A DNA stretch of 64,000 nucleotides from an uncultured Gemmatimonadales bacterium. Lineage in GTDB: Bacteria; Gemmatimonadota; Gemmatimonadetes; Gemmatimonadales; GWC2-71-9. The position numbers and the translations under genes are program-made. Positions 51,328-60,468 of this stretch are shown piece after piece. The notes beneath the pieces were generated by a model that saw nothing but the letters and a program-made list of their open reading frames with translations, did no database searches and was not told the DNA's origin. The stretch lies in assembly GCA_947259405.1 (NCBI GenBank), contig CAMYLY010000003.1, forward strand, positions 55,831-119,830, read 5' to 3'. Each line of letters begins with the position of its first letter. Position 1 is the stretch's first letter.

Positions 51328-54045
51328 GTGATAAACCATAACCGAGTCATTATCACACTCGGGGCGGCCCTGACTGCCCTGGGACCATCGCTGTTCGCCC
51401 AGGACGGCCCCACTCGTCGCCAGGGCACCGAAGACGCGGTGTCTCGCACGGTGGACGCTCGCCGCGCCTACGCCATTCGCGTAGCTGCAGAGCCACCCAA
51501 CGTAGACGGGAGGCTCGACGAACCGGCGTGGGATCGTGTGCCGGCGATCACCAGGCTCATTCAGCGGAATCCCGACGAAGGTGAGGTCGTCTCCGAATCG
51601 ACGACGGTCCGGTTTGTCTACACGGACAAGGACCTGTACGTGGGATTCCGCGGCTACGACTCGGGACGCCCGTACGGCCGCTTGGTGCGGCGCGATCAAC
51701 GGACCGCTGCCGATTACTTCAACTTATTCATCGATTCCTTTTACGACCGCCGGCAGGCGTTTGAATTCGCCATTAATCCGTCCGGGGCGCGCCGTGACGT
51801 CTTCATCTACAACGATGGCCGTGGACGCGACGAGTCCTGGGATCCGGTGTACGACTGGGCGACGAGTGTTGACTCGCTGGGGTGGGTGGTGGAGATGCGT
51901 ATCCCGTTCTCACAGCTGCGTTTCTCATCGAGCGACTCGCTCACCTTTGGCTTGCGCGTGCGCCGCTCCATCAATCGCAAGAACGAGGAGGCGAGTTGGC
52001 CGTTCTTTCCGCGGGACATTGCCGGCGAGGTCTCACAATACGGTGACCTCATCGGATTTGTCAGCGTACCGACGCCGAGACAAATCGAGTTCCTGCCGTA
52101 TGTGGCCGGCGATGCCCACTTCCAGCCTGCCGAACCGGGCAACCCGTTCCTCGAAACAGGACGAACGCAGAACTACCGTGTCGGGGGCGATCTCAAGGTT
52201 GGCGTGACGAGTGGTCTCACACTGGACGCCACCATCAACCCCGACTTTGGACAGGTCGAGGCTGACGCGGCAGAAGTGAACCTGTCGGCGTTTGAGACGT
52301 TCTTCCCAGAGAAGCGCCCGTTTTTTGTTGAGGGCACCAACCTCTACCGTTTCAGTCTCTCGCCGTCGTCCGGAGGCGGGGGGTTTTTTGGCGGCGGCGG
52401 CTTTGGCGGCGGCCAAGAGGGGCTGGTGTACACGCGACGCATTGGTCGCTCGCCGCAAGTGAGTCCCGATGACATGGGCGGCTATGCTGCAGACGTGAAC
52501 CAGACGCGCATCCTCGGGGCAGCCAAGATGAGTGGGCAGATCGGGGGTGGATGGCAGCTTGGTTTGATGCAGGCGTTCACGCGCAAGGAATACGCCGACG
52601 TTGTCGACTCGGTAGGCAACGCGGGCCGCTCGAGCGTGCAGCCGTTTACGAGTTTCTCCGTCTTGCGGCTCGAGAAGTCGACGAACCGAGGCCGTCTGTC
52701 GTATGGTGCTCTTGGCACGAGCACGGTTCGCAAGCTCGATGACCCCCGCTTCGACAACCTACACGACCGGGCTTTCTCGGGTGGCTTGGACCTCCGCGCC
52801 CGGTTCGGACGGAATGCGTACGATTTTCAGATTGCCGGAATGGGATCCTATGTCCAGGGCTCGCCCGACGCGATCCTGCGGGACCAGCGCTCGTCAGCTC
52901 GGTACTTCCAACGTCCTGATCAGGACTACATGACGTTGGACTCGTCGCGGACGTGGCTGGCCGGCTTTGGCGGGTACGCCCAGATCGCGAAGGTGACGGG
53001 CTTCACCAATTGGAGCCTGCGGTACACGACGCGCAGCCCGGGCTTCGAAACAAACGACATTGGGTTCCTGCGTCGTGCCGATTCGCACAGCGAACGCGCG
53101 GAATTCGAAATGCGGTGGCTCCAACCCGGTCGTGTCTTCCGGCAATTTCGCTGGGAATTCTCGCAGAACGCCCAATTCAACTACGGGTGGGAGCGCACGC
53201 AGACCGAGGTTGAGACGCGGCTGAACGCGGACTTCCACAACTACTGGAATCTCTCGACCACCGTCCAGCGGAATCTCGACGCACTCGATACTCGGTTGCT
53301 GCGCGGTGGACCAGCGTTCGAGGCCCCGGGCAGCTGGGAGTTCCGTGTCAGTGGCCGGACTGACTTCCGTCGCCCGGTGTGGCTCACGGCTGGCGTGACG
53401 CGATCCTTAGAGGACTACAGTGATGCAACGTCGTGGCGGGCCAATGCACGGCTTGGACTCCGCCCGCCAGGCCAGTTCGGCATCAGCTGGGATGCGCGGA
53501 TTGGGTGGAGTACGAACGACCGGCAGTATGTGACGCGACGGTCAACTGCGGACTCGACCTACTACGTCCTCGGTCGGCTCGATCGTCAGGATTTCTCGAT
53601 CACGATGCGCTTGGACTTCGCAATCACGCCGAAGTTGTCCTTCGAACTCTACGCCGAGCCGTTCGTGTCTGCCGGCGAGTACAGCCCGTTGCGTTTGGCT
53701 GCGGACCCTCGCGCCGCTTCGTACGACGCCCGCTTGGATGATTTGGAGAGTGACCGCCTCACGCGCCCCGGCCCCGGTGAGACCGTCGAGGTTGACGCCG
53801 ACGCCGACGGCACCGTCGACTTCACCTTCACCGATCCGGACTTTCGTGTCGTGTCGTTGCGAACGAATGCGGTGCTTCGCTGGGAGTTTCGGCCGGGCTC
53901 GACGCTCTTTCTCGTGTGGCAGCAGGATCGTGGGGAACGAACGCCGTTTGGGGGCAATGGCTTCCGAGGCGGGCTCTCGGATGCGATCAGCGCCGAAGGG
54001 ACCCACGTGTTGGCGGTGAAGGTGTCGTGGTGGTTGGGGATGTAG
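51328..54045 (+). CDS. DUF5916 outer-membrane protein (second paralogue)
   Basis: A 905-residue protein with a signal peptide ending SLFAQ. It has the same plan as the gene at 47051: CBM9-like domain (PPNVDGRLDEPAWDRVP), VNLSAFETFFPEKRPFFVEGTNLY, then a barrel. It differs by a glycine-rich insertion right after that motif (encoded near 52371-52415) and an acidic stretch late in the protein (VDADADGTVDFTFTD), perhaps calcium-binding. The C-terminal KVSWWLGM suits an outer-membrane strand. The start is GTG. Divergent from the HAD gene. Confidence 0.87.
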   Translation: MINHNRVIITLGAALTALGPSLFAQDGPTRRQGTEDAVSRTVDARRAYAIRVAAEPPNVDGRLDEPAWDRVPAITRLIQRNPDEGEVVSESTTVRFVYTDKDLYVGFRGYDSGRPYGRLVRRDQRTAADYFNLFIDSFYDRRQAFEFAINPSGARRDVFIYNDGRGRDESWDPVYDWATSVDSLGWVVEMRIPFSQLRFSSSDSLTFGLRVRRSINRKNEEASWPFFPRDIAGEVSQYGDLIGFVSVPTPRQIEFLPYVAGDAHFQPAEPGNPFLETGRTQNYRVGGDLKVGVTSGLTLDATINPDFGQVEADAAEVNLSAFETFFPEKRPFFVEGTNLYRFSLSPSSGGGGFFGGGGFGGGQEGLVYTRRIGRSPQVSPDDMGGYAADVNQTRILGAAKMSGQIGGGWQLGLMQAFTRKEYADVVDSVGNAGRSSVQPFTSFSVLRLEKSTNRGRLSYGALGTSTVRKLDDPRFDNLHDRAFSGGLDLRARFGRNAYDFQIAGMGSYVQGSPDAILRDQRSSARYFQRPDQDYMTLDSSRTWLAGFGGYAQIAKVTGFTNWSLRYTTRSPGFETNDIGFLRRADSHSERAEFEMRWLQPGRVFRQFRWEFSQNAQFNYGWERTQTEVETRLNADFHNYWNLSTTVQRNLDALDTRLLRGGPAFEAPGSWEFRVSGRTDFRRPVWLTAGVTRSLEDYSDATSWRANARLGLRPPGQFGISWDARIGWSTNDRQYVTRRSTADSTYYVLGRLDRQDFSITMRLDFAITPKLSFELYAEPFVSAGEYSPLRLAADPRAASYDARLDDLESDRLTRPGPGETVEVDADADGTVDFTFTDPDFRVVSLRTNAVLRWEFRPGSTLFLVWQQDRGERTPFGGNGFRGGLSDAISAEGTHVLAVKVSWWLGM

Positions 54046-54115
54046 TTGCCGCTCGGCCATCCTCCGCGCATGTGACGGATTACCCGTTCGATCATCCTGC
54101 CATTCTCGTAGGAGC

Positions 54116-55912
54116 GTGAACTTGCGTATAGCAACCAGCAGACGGCCTTCAGGCCTTTCATGGAACACAGCGGCGCTGGGTGTTTTGTGTCTCACGTTAT
54201 TCACGGCGGGCGACCTTTTCGGCCAGTATGATCTGATCATTCGAGGCGCTCGCCTCATGGACGGGTCCGGTAACCCGTGGCGGCATGCGGACGTGGGGGT
54301 CGTGGGCGACCGCATCGTCGAAGTGGGTGACTTGGCCGGTGCCACCGCCGCGCGGGTGATCGATGCGTCGGGTAGGGTCGTCGCGCCGGGATTTGTCGAT
54401 CTCCATTCTCATGCGGACGGGCCGAACTACGGTCCCCGTGGTTTGCGGTCGCCGGATGCGCGGCGCCGTGCCGCGGCGAACTTGGTGATGCAGGGCATTA
54501 CCACGGTGGTGGTGAACCAGGATGGGCGATCCTTGTGGCCCATCGCGAGCCAGCGTTCGCAGTTGGAGAGCAATGCGATCGGCCCCAACGTGATCCTGAT
54601 GATTGGGCACGGCACCGTGCGGCGCGAAGTCATGGGCGACGACTTCCGGCGTCCCGCGACGGAGGATGAGGTCAGACGCATGCGCGCGTTGGTGCGGCAG
54701 GGGATGGACGACGGCGCGATGGGGATGACGGCGGGCCTCGAGTACGCTCCCGGCCGGTGGAGCGAAACCAGCGAGGTCATCGCTCTCGTGGAAGAGATCG
54801 TTCCGTACAACGGTGCGTACGTCTCGCACGAACGAAGCGAAGGGGCGGATCCCATGTGGTATTGGCCGAGCGAGTTCGCTGGCCGTCCACCATCGTTGAT
54901 GGACGCGGTCATGGAGACGATCGCCGTCGGCGAGGCGACCGGTGCGCGTGTCGTGGCGTCGCACATCAAGGCGAAGGGCGCCAATTTCTGGGGCGCGTCG
55001 AGTACGATCATCCGGATGATCAACGAAGCGAGAGCCCGCGGCGTCCAGGTGTATGCCGATCAGTACCCTTACGCCACGACCGGTAGTGATGGGAGTACGG
55101 TGCTGATTCCGAGATGGGCCATGAGGTCGGAGGGAGCAGGGCGGAGGACACAGGGAGGCGGCAGACCCGACTTCGCCGCGGAGCTGCGCACTGTGCTGGA
55201 GAACGATTCGCTTACCCGAGTTCTCAGGAAGGACATCGAGCACGAGATCTATCGGCGTGGCGGACCTATGCGCGTGATGATCATGGAAGCCGACAACGAG
55301 GGGTGGGTTGGTAAGAGCGTTGGTGAGTTGGCGGTGGAGCGGGGGATCTCCGCGGTCGATATGGCCATCGCTTTGCAGCTCGAAGGCAACCGAGGCCGTC
55401 GCGGTGGCGTCGGCACGCGTGGCCTGTCATTGTCTGACGACGACATCGAACCGTACGCGGCCCAGGAGTGGACCATGACCGCGACCGACGGATGGGTTTC
55501 GCTTCCTGAGGACGGACTGACGCATCCCCGGGTGTATGGCACATTCCCTCGGAAGATTGCCCATTACGCGATGGAGCGTGGTGTATTGTCGGTGGAGTCG
55601 GCAGTCCGTTCGTCGTCATCGCTGCCCGCCGAGGTGATGGGGTTGAACGACCGCGGTTGGTTGCGGCCGGGCTACAAGGCGGACATCGTGGTATTTGATC
55701 CGGCTCGCCTACGGGACAAGGCGACGATCTTCGAGCCGCATCAGTATTCCGACGGTATAGAGTTCGTGCTGATCAACGGGAAGTTCGTCGTCGATGGTGG
55801 CGAGGCCACGATGGCGATGCCGGGCAGGGTATTGGTGCGAGACGAGGAGGGGACTAGGGTATTGGTGCGAGACGAGGAGGGGACGAGTTCGACGGGGAGT
55901 GCAGGGAACTAG
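54116..55912 (+). CDS. N-acyl-D-amino-acid deacylase-like amidohydrolase, exported
   Basis: A 598-residue amidohydrolase with a signal peptide ending DLFGQ. YDLIIRGARLMDGSGNPW opens the enzyme; the metal site HSH is in GFVDLHSHADGP, and further ligands are in YVSHERSEG and VVASHIKAKG. The composite domain (LRPGYKADIVVFDPA) closes it. This is the D-aminoacylase/dihydroorotase-like plan. AGGAG lies directly before the GTG start. The C-terminus carries a 30-bp in-frame tandem duplication (RVLVRDEEGT twice). Confidence 0.88.
   Translation: MNLRIATSRRPSGLSWNTAALGVLCLTLFTAGDLFGQYDLIIRGARLMDGSGNPWRHADVGVVGDRIVEVGDLAGATAARVIDASGRVVAPGFVDLHSHADGPNYGPRGLRSPDARRRAAANLVMQGITTVVVNQDGRSLWPIASQRSQLESNAIGPNVILMIGHGTVRREVMGDDFRRPATEDEVRRMRALVRQGMDDGAMGMTAGLEYAPGRWSETSEVIALVEEIVPYNGAYVSHERSEGADPMWYWPSEFAGRPPSLMDAVMETIAVGEATGARVVASHIKAKGANFWGASSTIIRMINEARARGVQVYADQYPYATTGSDGSTVLIPRWAMRSEGAGRRTQGGGRPDFAAELRTVLENDSLTRVLRKDIEHEIYRRGGPMRVMIMEADNEGWVGKSVGELAVERGISAVDMAIALQLEGNRGRRGGVGTRGLSLSDDDIEPYAAQEWTMTATDGWVSLPEDGLTHPRVYGTFPRKIAHYAMERGVLSVESAVRSSSSLPAEVMGLNDRGWLRPGYKADIVVFDPARLRDKATIFEPHQYSDGIEFVLINGKFVVDGGEATMAMPGRVLVRDEEGTRVLVRDEEGTSSTGSAGN
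55826..55885 (+). repeat. 30-bp in-frame tandem duplication at the amidohydrolase C-terminus
   Basis: Two 30-bp units (55826-55855 and 55856-55885) differ at a single base and encode RVLVRDEEGT twice. The unit is purine-rich on the + strand (GACGAGGAGGGGAC). Confidence 0.92.
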
Positions 55913-55976
55913 GAGGGTGCAGGGTGCAGGACGCACGATCCAGGATGCGGGGCCTGCATCCTACACCCTGCATCCC
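55913..55976. repeat. G-rich repeat folding into an imperfect hairpin
   Basis: GCAGGGTG (55919-55926) pairs with CACCCTGC (55964-55971), and inside it AGGATGC (55942-55948) pairs with GCATCCT (55956-55962). It fills the gap between the amidohydrolase stop and the next gene's GAGGAG ribosome binding site. The sequence type also occurs at 11249 and 51157. Confidence 0.65.
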
Positions 55977-55991
55977 AACGAGGAGTTATCC

Positions 55992-57146
55992 ATGAAAAGA
56001 GTCTGTTGGAGTCTGTCGTTCGCAATCCTGGCGCTACCAACCCTCGCCTCTGCCCAGGCGGGCGTGGAGTACGCGGCCGCGCGGTCGAACGCGACGTTTG
56101 CCGAAGTCATTGAGATGGCGCGGTTCAGCATCGATTCAGTGATGGCGGCGCACAACATTCCTGGGCTGTCGATTGCCGTGTCGGTAGACGGGCAAGTAGT
56201 GTGGTCGGAAGGATTCGGCTACGCGAACATCGAAACGGGGACGCCTGTCACGCCGGCCACGAAGTTCCGCATTGGCTCCGTCTCCAAGCCCCTAACGGCT
56301 GTGGCGATGGGGGTCTTGATCGACGATGGGAAGCTTGATCTGGATGCGCCAATTCAGCGCTACGTTCCGTCGTTTCCTGAAAAGGCGAAGGGGACCATCA
56401 CGTCCCGGTTGGTCGGGGGACACATCGCGGGGATTCGACACTACCGTGGGAACGAGAATTTTTCCACGCGAACATATCCGACGGTGATGTCCGGTCTTGA
56501 GATCTTCAGGGACGACACGCTGCTCTTCGTGCCTGGAACGGACTACTCGTACTCGAGCTACGGATGGAACTTGCTGAGTGCGGCCGTGGAAGGGTCGTCA
56601 GGCGAAGATTTCCTCCCGTTCATCTATGAGCACGTGTTCGGCCCACTCGACATGCGCAACACGGTTGCCGAGCACATGGACAGCATCATCGTCGGCCGCG
56701 GTGGCTACTACTATCGAAGCGGAGAGGGAATGAACGCACCCATTGTCAACGCTCCGCCGGTGGACAACAGCTACAAGTGGGCCGGTGGCGGGTTTGTGTC
56801 GACGCCCGAAGATCTTTTGAAGTTTGCTCACGGCCTGATGTACGGCGACATCCTCAGTGAGGAAACTCGCAACGAGCTATGGAAGACTCAGCGCAAGGCG
56901 GACGGTGAAGAGACGGGGTATGGCATCGGGTTCGGGGATGGCATGACGATGGAGCACCGCCGAGTTGGGCACGGCGGTGGATCGGTTGGCGGCAACGCGT
57001 TTTTTCAGATGTTCGTGGACGATGGTGTGGCGATGGCAGTAACGACGAATATCTCAAACGGGGGATACGGCCGCGTCGCATCTGACATCATGATGGCGTT
57101 CCTGCACGTGAAGATGCATGGCGGGATGGGGGGGATGGAGCACTAG
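55992..57146 (+). CDS. LACTB-like serine hydrolase (class C beta-lactamase family)
   Basis: A 384-residue protein with a signal peptide ending LASAQ. SxxK is SVSK in FRIGSVSKPLTAVAMG; the Tyr motif lies in YSYSSYGWNLLSAAVE, as in LACTB-type enzymes; the third motif is GHGGGSVGG. GLSIAVSVDGQVVWSEGFGYANIE is the usual start. Family members cleave peptides or esters. GAGGAG lies 8 nt upstream of the ATG. The C-terminus is Met/Gly/His-rich (HGGMGGMEH). Confidence 0.9.
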   Translation: MKRVCWSLSFAILALPTLASAQAGVEYAAARSNATFAEVIEMARFSIDSVMAAHNIPGLSIAVSVDGQVVWSEGFGYANIETGTPVTPATKFRIGSVSKPLTAVAMGVLIDDGKLDLDAPIQRYVPSFPEKAKGTITSRLVGGHIAGIRHYRGNENFSTRTYPTVMSGLEIFRDDTLLFVPGTDYSYSSYGWNLLSAAVEGSSGEDFLPFIYEHVFGPLDMRNTVAEHMDSIIVGRGGYYYRSGEGMNAPIVNAPPVDNSYKWAGGGFVSTPEDLLKFAHGLMYGDILSEETRNELWKTQRKADGEETGYGIGFGDGMTMEHRRVGHGGGSVGGNAFFQMFVDDGVAMAVTTNISNGGYGRVASDIMMAFLHVKMHGGMGGMEH

Positions 57147-57149
57147 TTA

Positions 57150-57172
57150 GAGGGGATAGCAGGGATAAAAGG
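57150..57172. repeat. Short GGGATAG-type repeat
   Basis: AGAGGGGATAGCAGGGATAA follows the hydrolase stop directly. It is a degenerate copy of the GGGATAGAA family and merges into the kinase terminator. Confidence 0.6.
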
Positions 57173-57214
57173 GGGACCGAAGGGAGAGGACGTACGCGCT
57201 CTACCTTCGGTCCC
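57166..57214 (-). terminator. Terminator of the TPR kinase gene, overlapping its stop codon
   Basis: GGGACCGAAGG (57173-57183) pairs with CCTTCGGTCCC (57204-57214), with AGAG/CTCT extending the stem inward. Read on the minus strand it is followed by CTTTTATC. The kinase stop (57201-57203) lies in the stem-loop. Confidence 0.7.
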
Positions 57215-60200
57215 TCGCTGTTTGACCCTGTGCTATGGCAAGGGCGTCACGTACGCGATTCACAAACGGGTCCAAAGTCTCGTCCGCTGCGGCGAGCGCT
57301 TCCAGTACATCCTCATAAAGGGCAATGGCCTCTTGCTGCTCACCAAGGGTCTGGTGGAGCGCGGCGCGTTCGGCCCAGGCGCGGATCATTGGTGCCGCCG
57401 TGGTCAGCCATGTTACGCTATCCAGCTTGACGAACATGTCCAACGCCTCACGTGTGCGGCCCATCGACGCGAGCAGGTCGGCGACGATGTACGCGTCTTG
57501 CGCAGCGTTCTGATCCCAACTCGACGGGTCGCGCGGTAACGTCCCAACTGCTTCTTCCGCAAGCGCACCTGCGACCGCCGTGTCACCCCGCGCCAACGCA
57601 AGGTTGGCGTGCTGCGCCGGACAGAGCGTATCCGACACGAACGCGATCCACTTTGCGAGTGCCACGGTATCCTTGGCCATGTAGTACTGCTGTCGGCAGT
57701 TGACAATGAGATTGGCGATGTAGGTTGTGCTGTCGGGGAATGCGGCGCGGTTCACCCGATCTACGACCTGGTCCATGCGACGGGCCTGTGCCTGATCGAG
57801 GTAGTAGCCCGTCGGCATGTTGAGGGCTTCCGCCGAATCCATGATCTCGGCGATCACCGCGAACGGCAACGTCACGCTCTCACCGAGAATGTTCGTCATG
57901 GTTTGTTCGTCGACCGGTAGGGCCTGGAAGAAGCGCCGGTACTCGATCCACGTCTGACGTGACTGGCCTCCCGCATCCAGTATCGGGACGGCCTGCGGAA
58001 GCGTACTCCAGTTCGCTCCGAAATCCTCGGCAGACGTGTTCCTGAAGACTTGGCCGGCGAGTGCTGCCGCTTCCGCAAACTGGCGCTGGCCGTATAAGGA
58101 CTGTGCGCGCAGCATGTCCGCGGTGTTAGTGTCACCCATGGCTCGCAGCCGTTCGGCCTGCGTCTCCGCCTCGACGTAGCGTCGTTGGACGATCAGGGAT
58201 TGAGTCAGTTCGCGGCGCGGTCGCTCCGCGTCAGGCAGCTCCGTCACCCATGCGTAGTGCGTCTCGATGAGCCGATCCGCGATCTCCGCCCGAATCCTTG
58301 TGACCTCGTCAGCGCCGTAGGCGGCGTTGAGTTCGTCCGGCCTTCCATACACTGCTGAATCGGCGAGGCAGAGAAACGGCAAGAAATCCTGGGAGCATCC
58401 GAGCAAGGTGTTGGTGATGTGTAAGTACGCGAGGACGTAGCTCGAGTCGAGAGCCAGTGTCTTCTCGAATGCCCGGAGGGCTTTGCCGTAGTTGCCGAGC
58501 GAGTCCGCGTGTGGCATCTCGGTCGGTCGATCATGAAAATGCGCTTCGCCGAGCTGAAACCAAGCCTCCACATCGGTGGAATCCCGTGCGATCATCTGCT
58601 CGGCGATCCCGCGGGCCCGTCGAAGGTCGCCCGCCTCGTAGGTCGCGTGAAACTGGATCAAGGATCTGAGACGAGGTGGCAGATTCGCACTGTGGGCTTC
58701 GGCGAGCGACACGTAGGCGCGTCGCTTGTCGCGATTGCCCCCGCCTGCCCAGCCCTCAGTGTTGCGTAGCTGGATGTAGGCCAGAGCGAAACTGTAATCG
58801 AGCACGATCGCGCGCTCGAGATGAGCGCGTGCAGAGTCGAGCTCGAAGCGTTGCATCAGGGCGGAACCACTCAGGTAGCTGCGATAGGCCTCGACGGAGT
58901 TCGTGGTCTGGGCAAGCACACCTGGACTCTGGCCGGGCGGCGCACCGCTTATCTGGAGAATCCGGCTCGACAGCGAGTCGAACAAGGCTCTTGGGTCATC
59001 GCCGAGCGCGGCACGAACGATCTCGGTTGCGAGCCGTTCCCCCGTCTCCACGTCGTGGACTTTCGCTTCAACGGCGAGTTCGCGTGTCTCGCGACGAATG
59101 TCACCCATCACCAACGTGCCGACGTTGGCATCTTGGGCCATGCGCTGCGCCGCGTCGAAGTCGAGATCGCTGGGGTCCTCGACGTCCCGTCGCCGCATGA
59201 GCGAGGCGGTGCGCTCATCGTCAAACACCCGGAGGTCCTCCCAATGCGAGAGTGAGAGCGAGAGCAAGTTGATCGAGGCTTCCTCGAGCCACTCACGATC
59301 GTCATTGCCGGTGCGGTTCTCGAATGGGAACACGATGAGCGACTCGCGCGGGTTCCCGTCATAGGTCCACCCGCGGGGCCAGAGAAGGAACGCGCCAAAT
59401 ACGATAGCGGCGATCACGACCCCAGCGATCCCCAAACGCAACTGCAGGGGCTTCGGCGCGCCAGCGCCGCCACCAGCGGTTCCGCGGACCGCGTCGCGGA
59501 ATTCCGCAGCTGTTTGGATGCGTGTGCGCGGGTCCTTTTCCAGCGCCTTTGCCACAATGTCACTCACGTGTCTCGGCACATCGTCACGTATGTCGGTGAG
59601 GGTCTTGGGTGTCTCTGTCATGTGCGCAGCCAGGATGGCCTGCATGCTCGAGCCAGTGAACGGTTGCTCACCAGCAAACAGCTCGAAGCCGACCACGGCC
59701 AGTGAATAGACATCAGCACGCGCGTCGATATGCATCTCGCCTGCAGCCTGTTCGGGCGACATGTAGCCGGGTGTGCCCACGGCCATCCCAGTCTGCGTCA
59801 AACGCTCACCGTCCTGGGCCTCCAGCACGGCACGAGCGACCCCGAAGTCGGCCAACACCGCATGGCCGTGTTGGAGGAGGATGTTCTCGGGCTTGATATC
59901 GCGGTGGACCACCCCTTGGCTGTGGGCGTAGGCCAGCGCATCCGCCACTTCGGCGAGGATCTCCTGCGCGTCGTCGACAGGCAGGCGATTGCCCGTCGTC
60001 AAACGATGCCGCAAGGACTCCCCGGCCACGTACGGCATGACGTAGTAGATGAGGTTCCCTTCCGCCCCCGCCGTCAGTACCGGTAGGATGTTCGGATGCT
60101 GCAACTGGGCGGCGAGCTCTATCTCCTGTTGGAACCGGGCTGCCGAGACCTCACTGGCCATGTCCGGCGGCAGCAGCTTGATGACGACCTGGCGGTTGAG

Positions 60201-60311
60201 CGACGCCTCCGTGGCCAAGAACAGCCGCGACATCCCGCCGCCGCCGATCTCTCGTTCGAGATGGTAGGTGTCACCCAGGGCGGACTGGAGGCGTTGTTGG
60301 AGCTCAGGCAT
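57201..60311 (-). CDS. PknB-type serine/threonine kinase with C-terminal TPR domain
   Basis: A 1036-residue protein. The kinase domain (residues 16-270) has the glycine loop EIGGGGMSRLF, Lys in VVIKLLP, the catalytic HRDIKPEN near residue 136 and the DFG motif near 155. A single membrane helix lies around 302-322. A periplasmic or extracytoplasmic region of about 700 residues follows, with an initial alpha/beta segment (TLVMGDIRRE) and many TPR-like repeats (LERAIVLDYSFALAYIQL; FEKTLALDSSYVLAYLHI). It probably senses envelope signals and phosphorylates cytoplasmic targets. ATG at 60311 is preferred over the TTG at 60314. Confidence 0.93.
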   Translation of the reverse strand: MPELQQRLQSALGDTYHLEREIGGGGMSRLFLATEASLNRQVVIKLLPPDMASEVSAARFQQEIELAAQLQHPNILPVLTAGAEGNLIYYVMPYVAGESLRHRLTTGNRLPVDDAQEILAEVADALAYAHSQGVVHRDIKPENILLQHGHAVLADFGVARAVLEAQDGERLTQTGMAVGTPGYMSPEQAAGEMHIDARADVYSLAVVGFELFAGEQPFTGSSMQAILAAHMTETPKTLTDIRDDVPRHVSDIVAKALEKDPRTRIQTAAEFRDAVRGTAGGGAGAPKPLQLRLGIAGVVIAAIVFGAFLLWPRGWTYDGNPRESLIVFPFENRTGNDDREWLEEASINLLSLSLSHWEDLRVFDDERTASLMRRRDVEDPSDLDFDAAQRMAQDANVGTLVMGDIRRETRELAVEAKVHDVETGERLATEIVRAALGDDPRALFDSLSSRILQISGAPPGQSPGVLAQTTNSVEAYRSYLSGSALMQRFELDSARAHLERAIVLDYSFALAYIQLRNTEGWAGGGNRDKRRAYVSLAEAHSANLPPRLRSLIQFHATYEAGDLRRARGIAEQMIARDSTDVEAWFQLGEAHFHDRPTEMPHADSLGNYGKALRAFEKTLALDSSYVLAYLHITNTLLGCSQDFLPFLCLADSAVYGRPDELNAAYGADEVTRIRAEIADRLIETHYAWVTELPDAERPRRELTQSLIVQRRYVEAETQAERLRAMGDTNTADMLRAQSLYGQRQFAEAAALAGQVFRNTSAEDFGANWSTLPQAVPILDAGGQSRQTWIEYRRFFQALPVDEQTMTNILGESVTLPFAVIAEIMDSAEALNMPTGYYLDQAQARRMDQVVDRVNRAAFPDSTTYIANLIVNCRQQYYMAKDTVALAKWIAFVSDTLCPAQHANLALARGDTAVAGALAEEAVGTLPRDPSSWDQNAAQDAYIVADLLASMGRTREALDMFVKLDSVTWLTTAAPMIRAWAERAALHQTLGEQQEAIALYEDVLEALAAADETLDPFVNRVRDALAIAQGQTARDRR

Positions 60312-60314
60312 CAA

Positions 60315-60468
60315 TGATAAACATAAGGATAGAGGGAATAGAGGGGATAGGAGTGAAAGAGGGGACGGACGCAGTGGGGAGGAGCCGCTCGCGTGAAACC
60401 GAGCGACGGTTGTAGCGTATCTACCTCAAGAGTTCGCAGACCATGAAGAGCGGCAAGGGGTTGGACTC
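60315..60468. repeat. Divergent gap with GATAGAGGGG repeat
   Basis: Positions 60326-60362 read GGATAGAGGGAATAGAGGGG- and GGATAGGAGTGAAAGAGGGG-like, a degenerate copy of the GGGATAGAA family. The remainder is leader sequence; AAGGGG at 60456-60461 is the ribosome binding site of the next gene. Confidence 0.6.
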
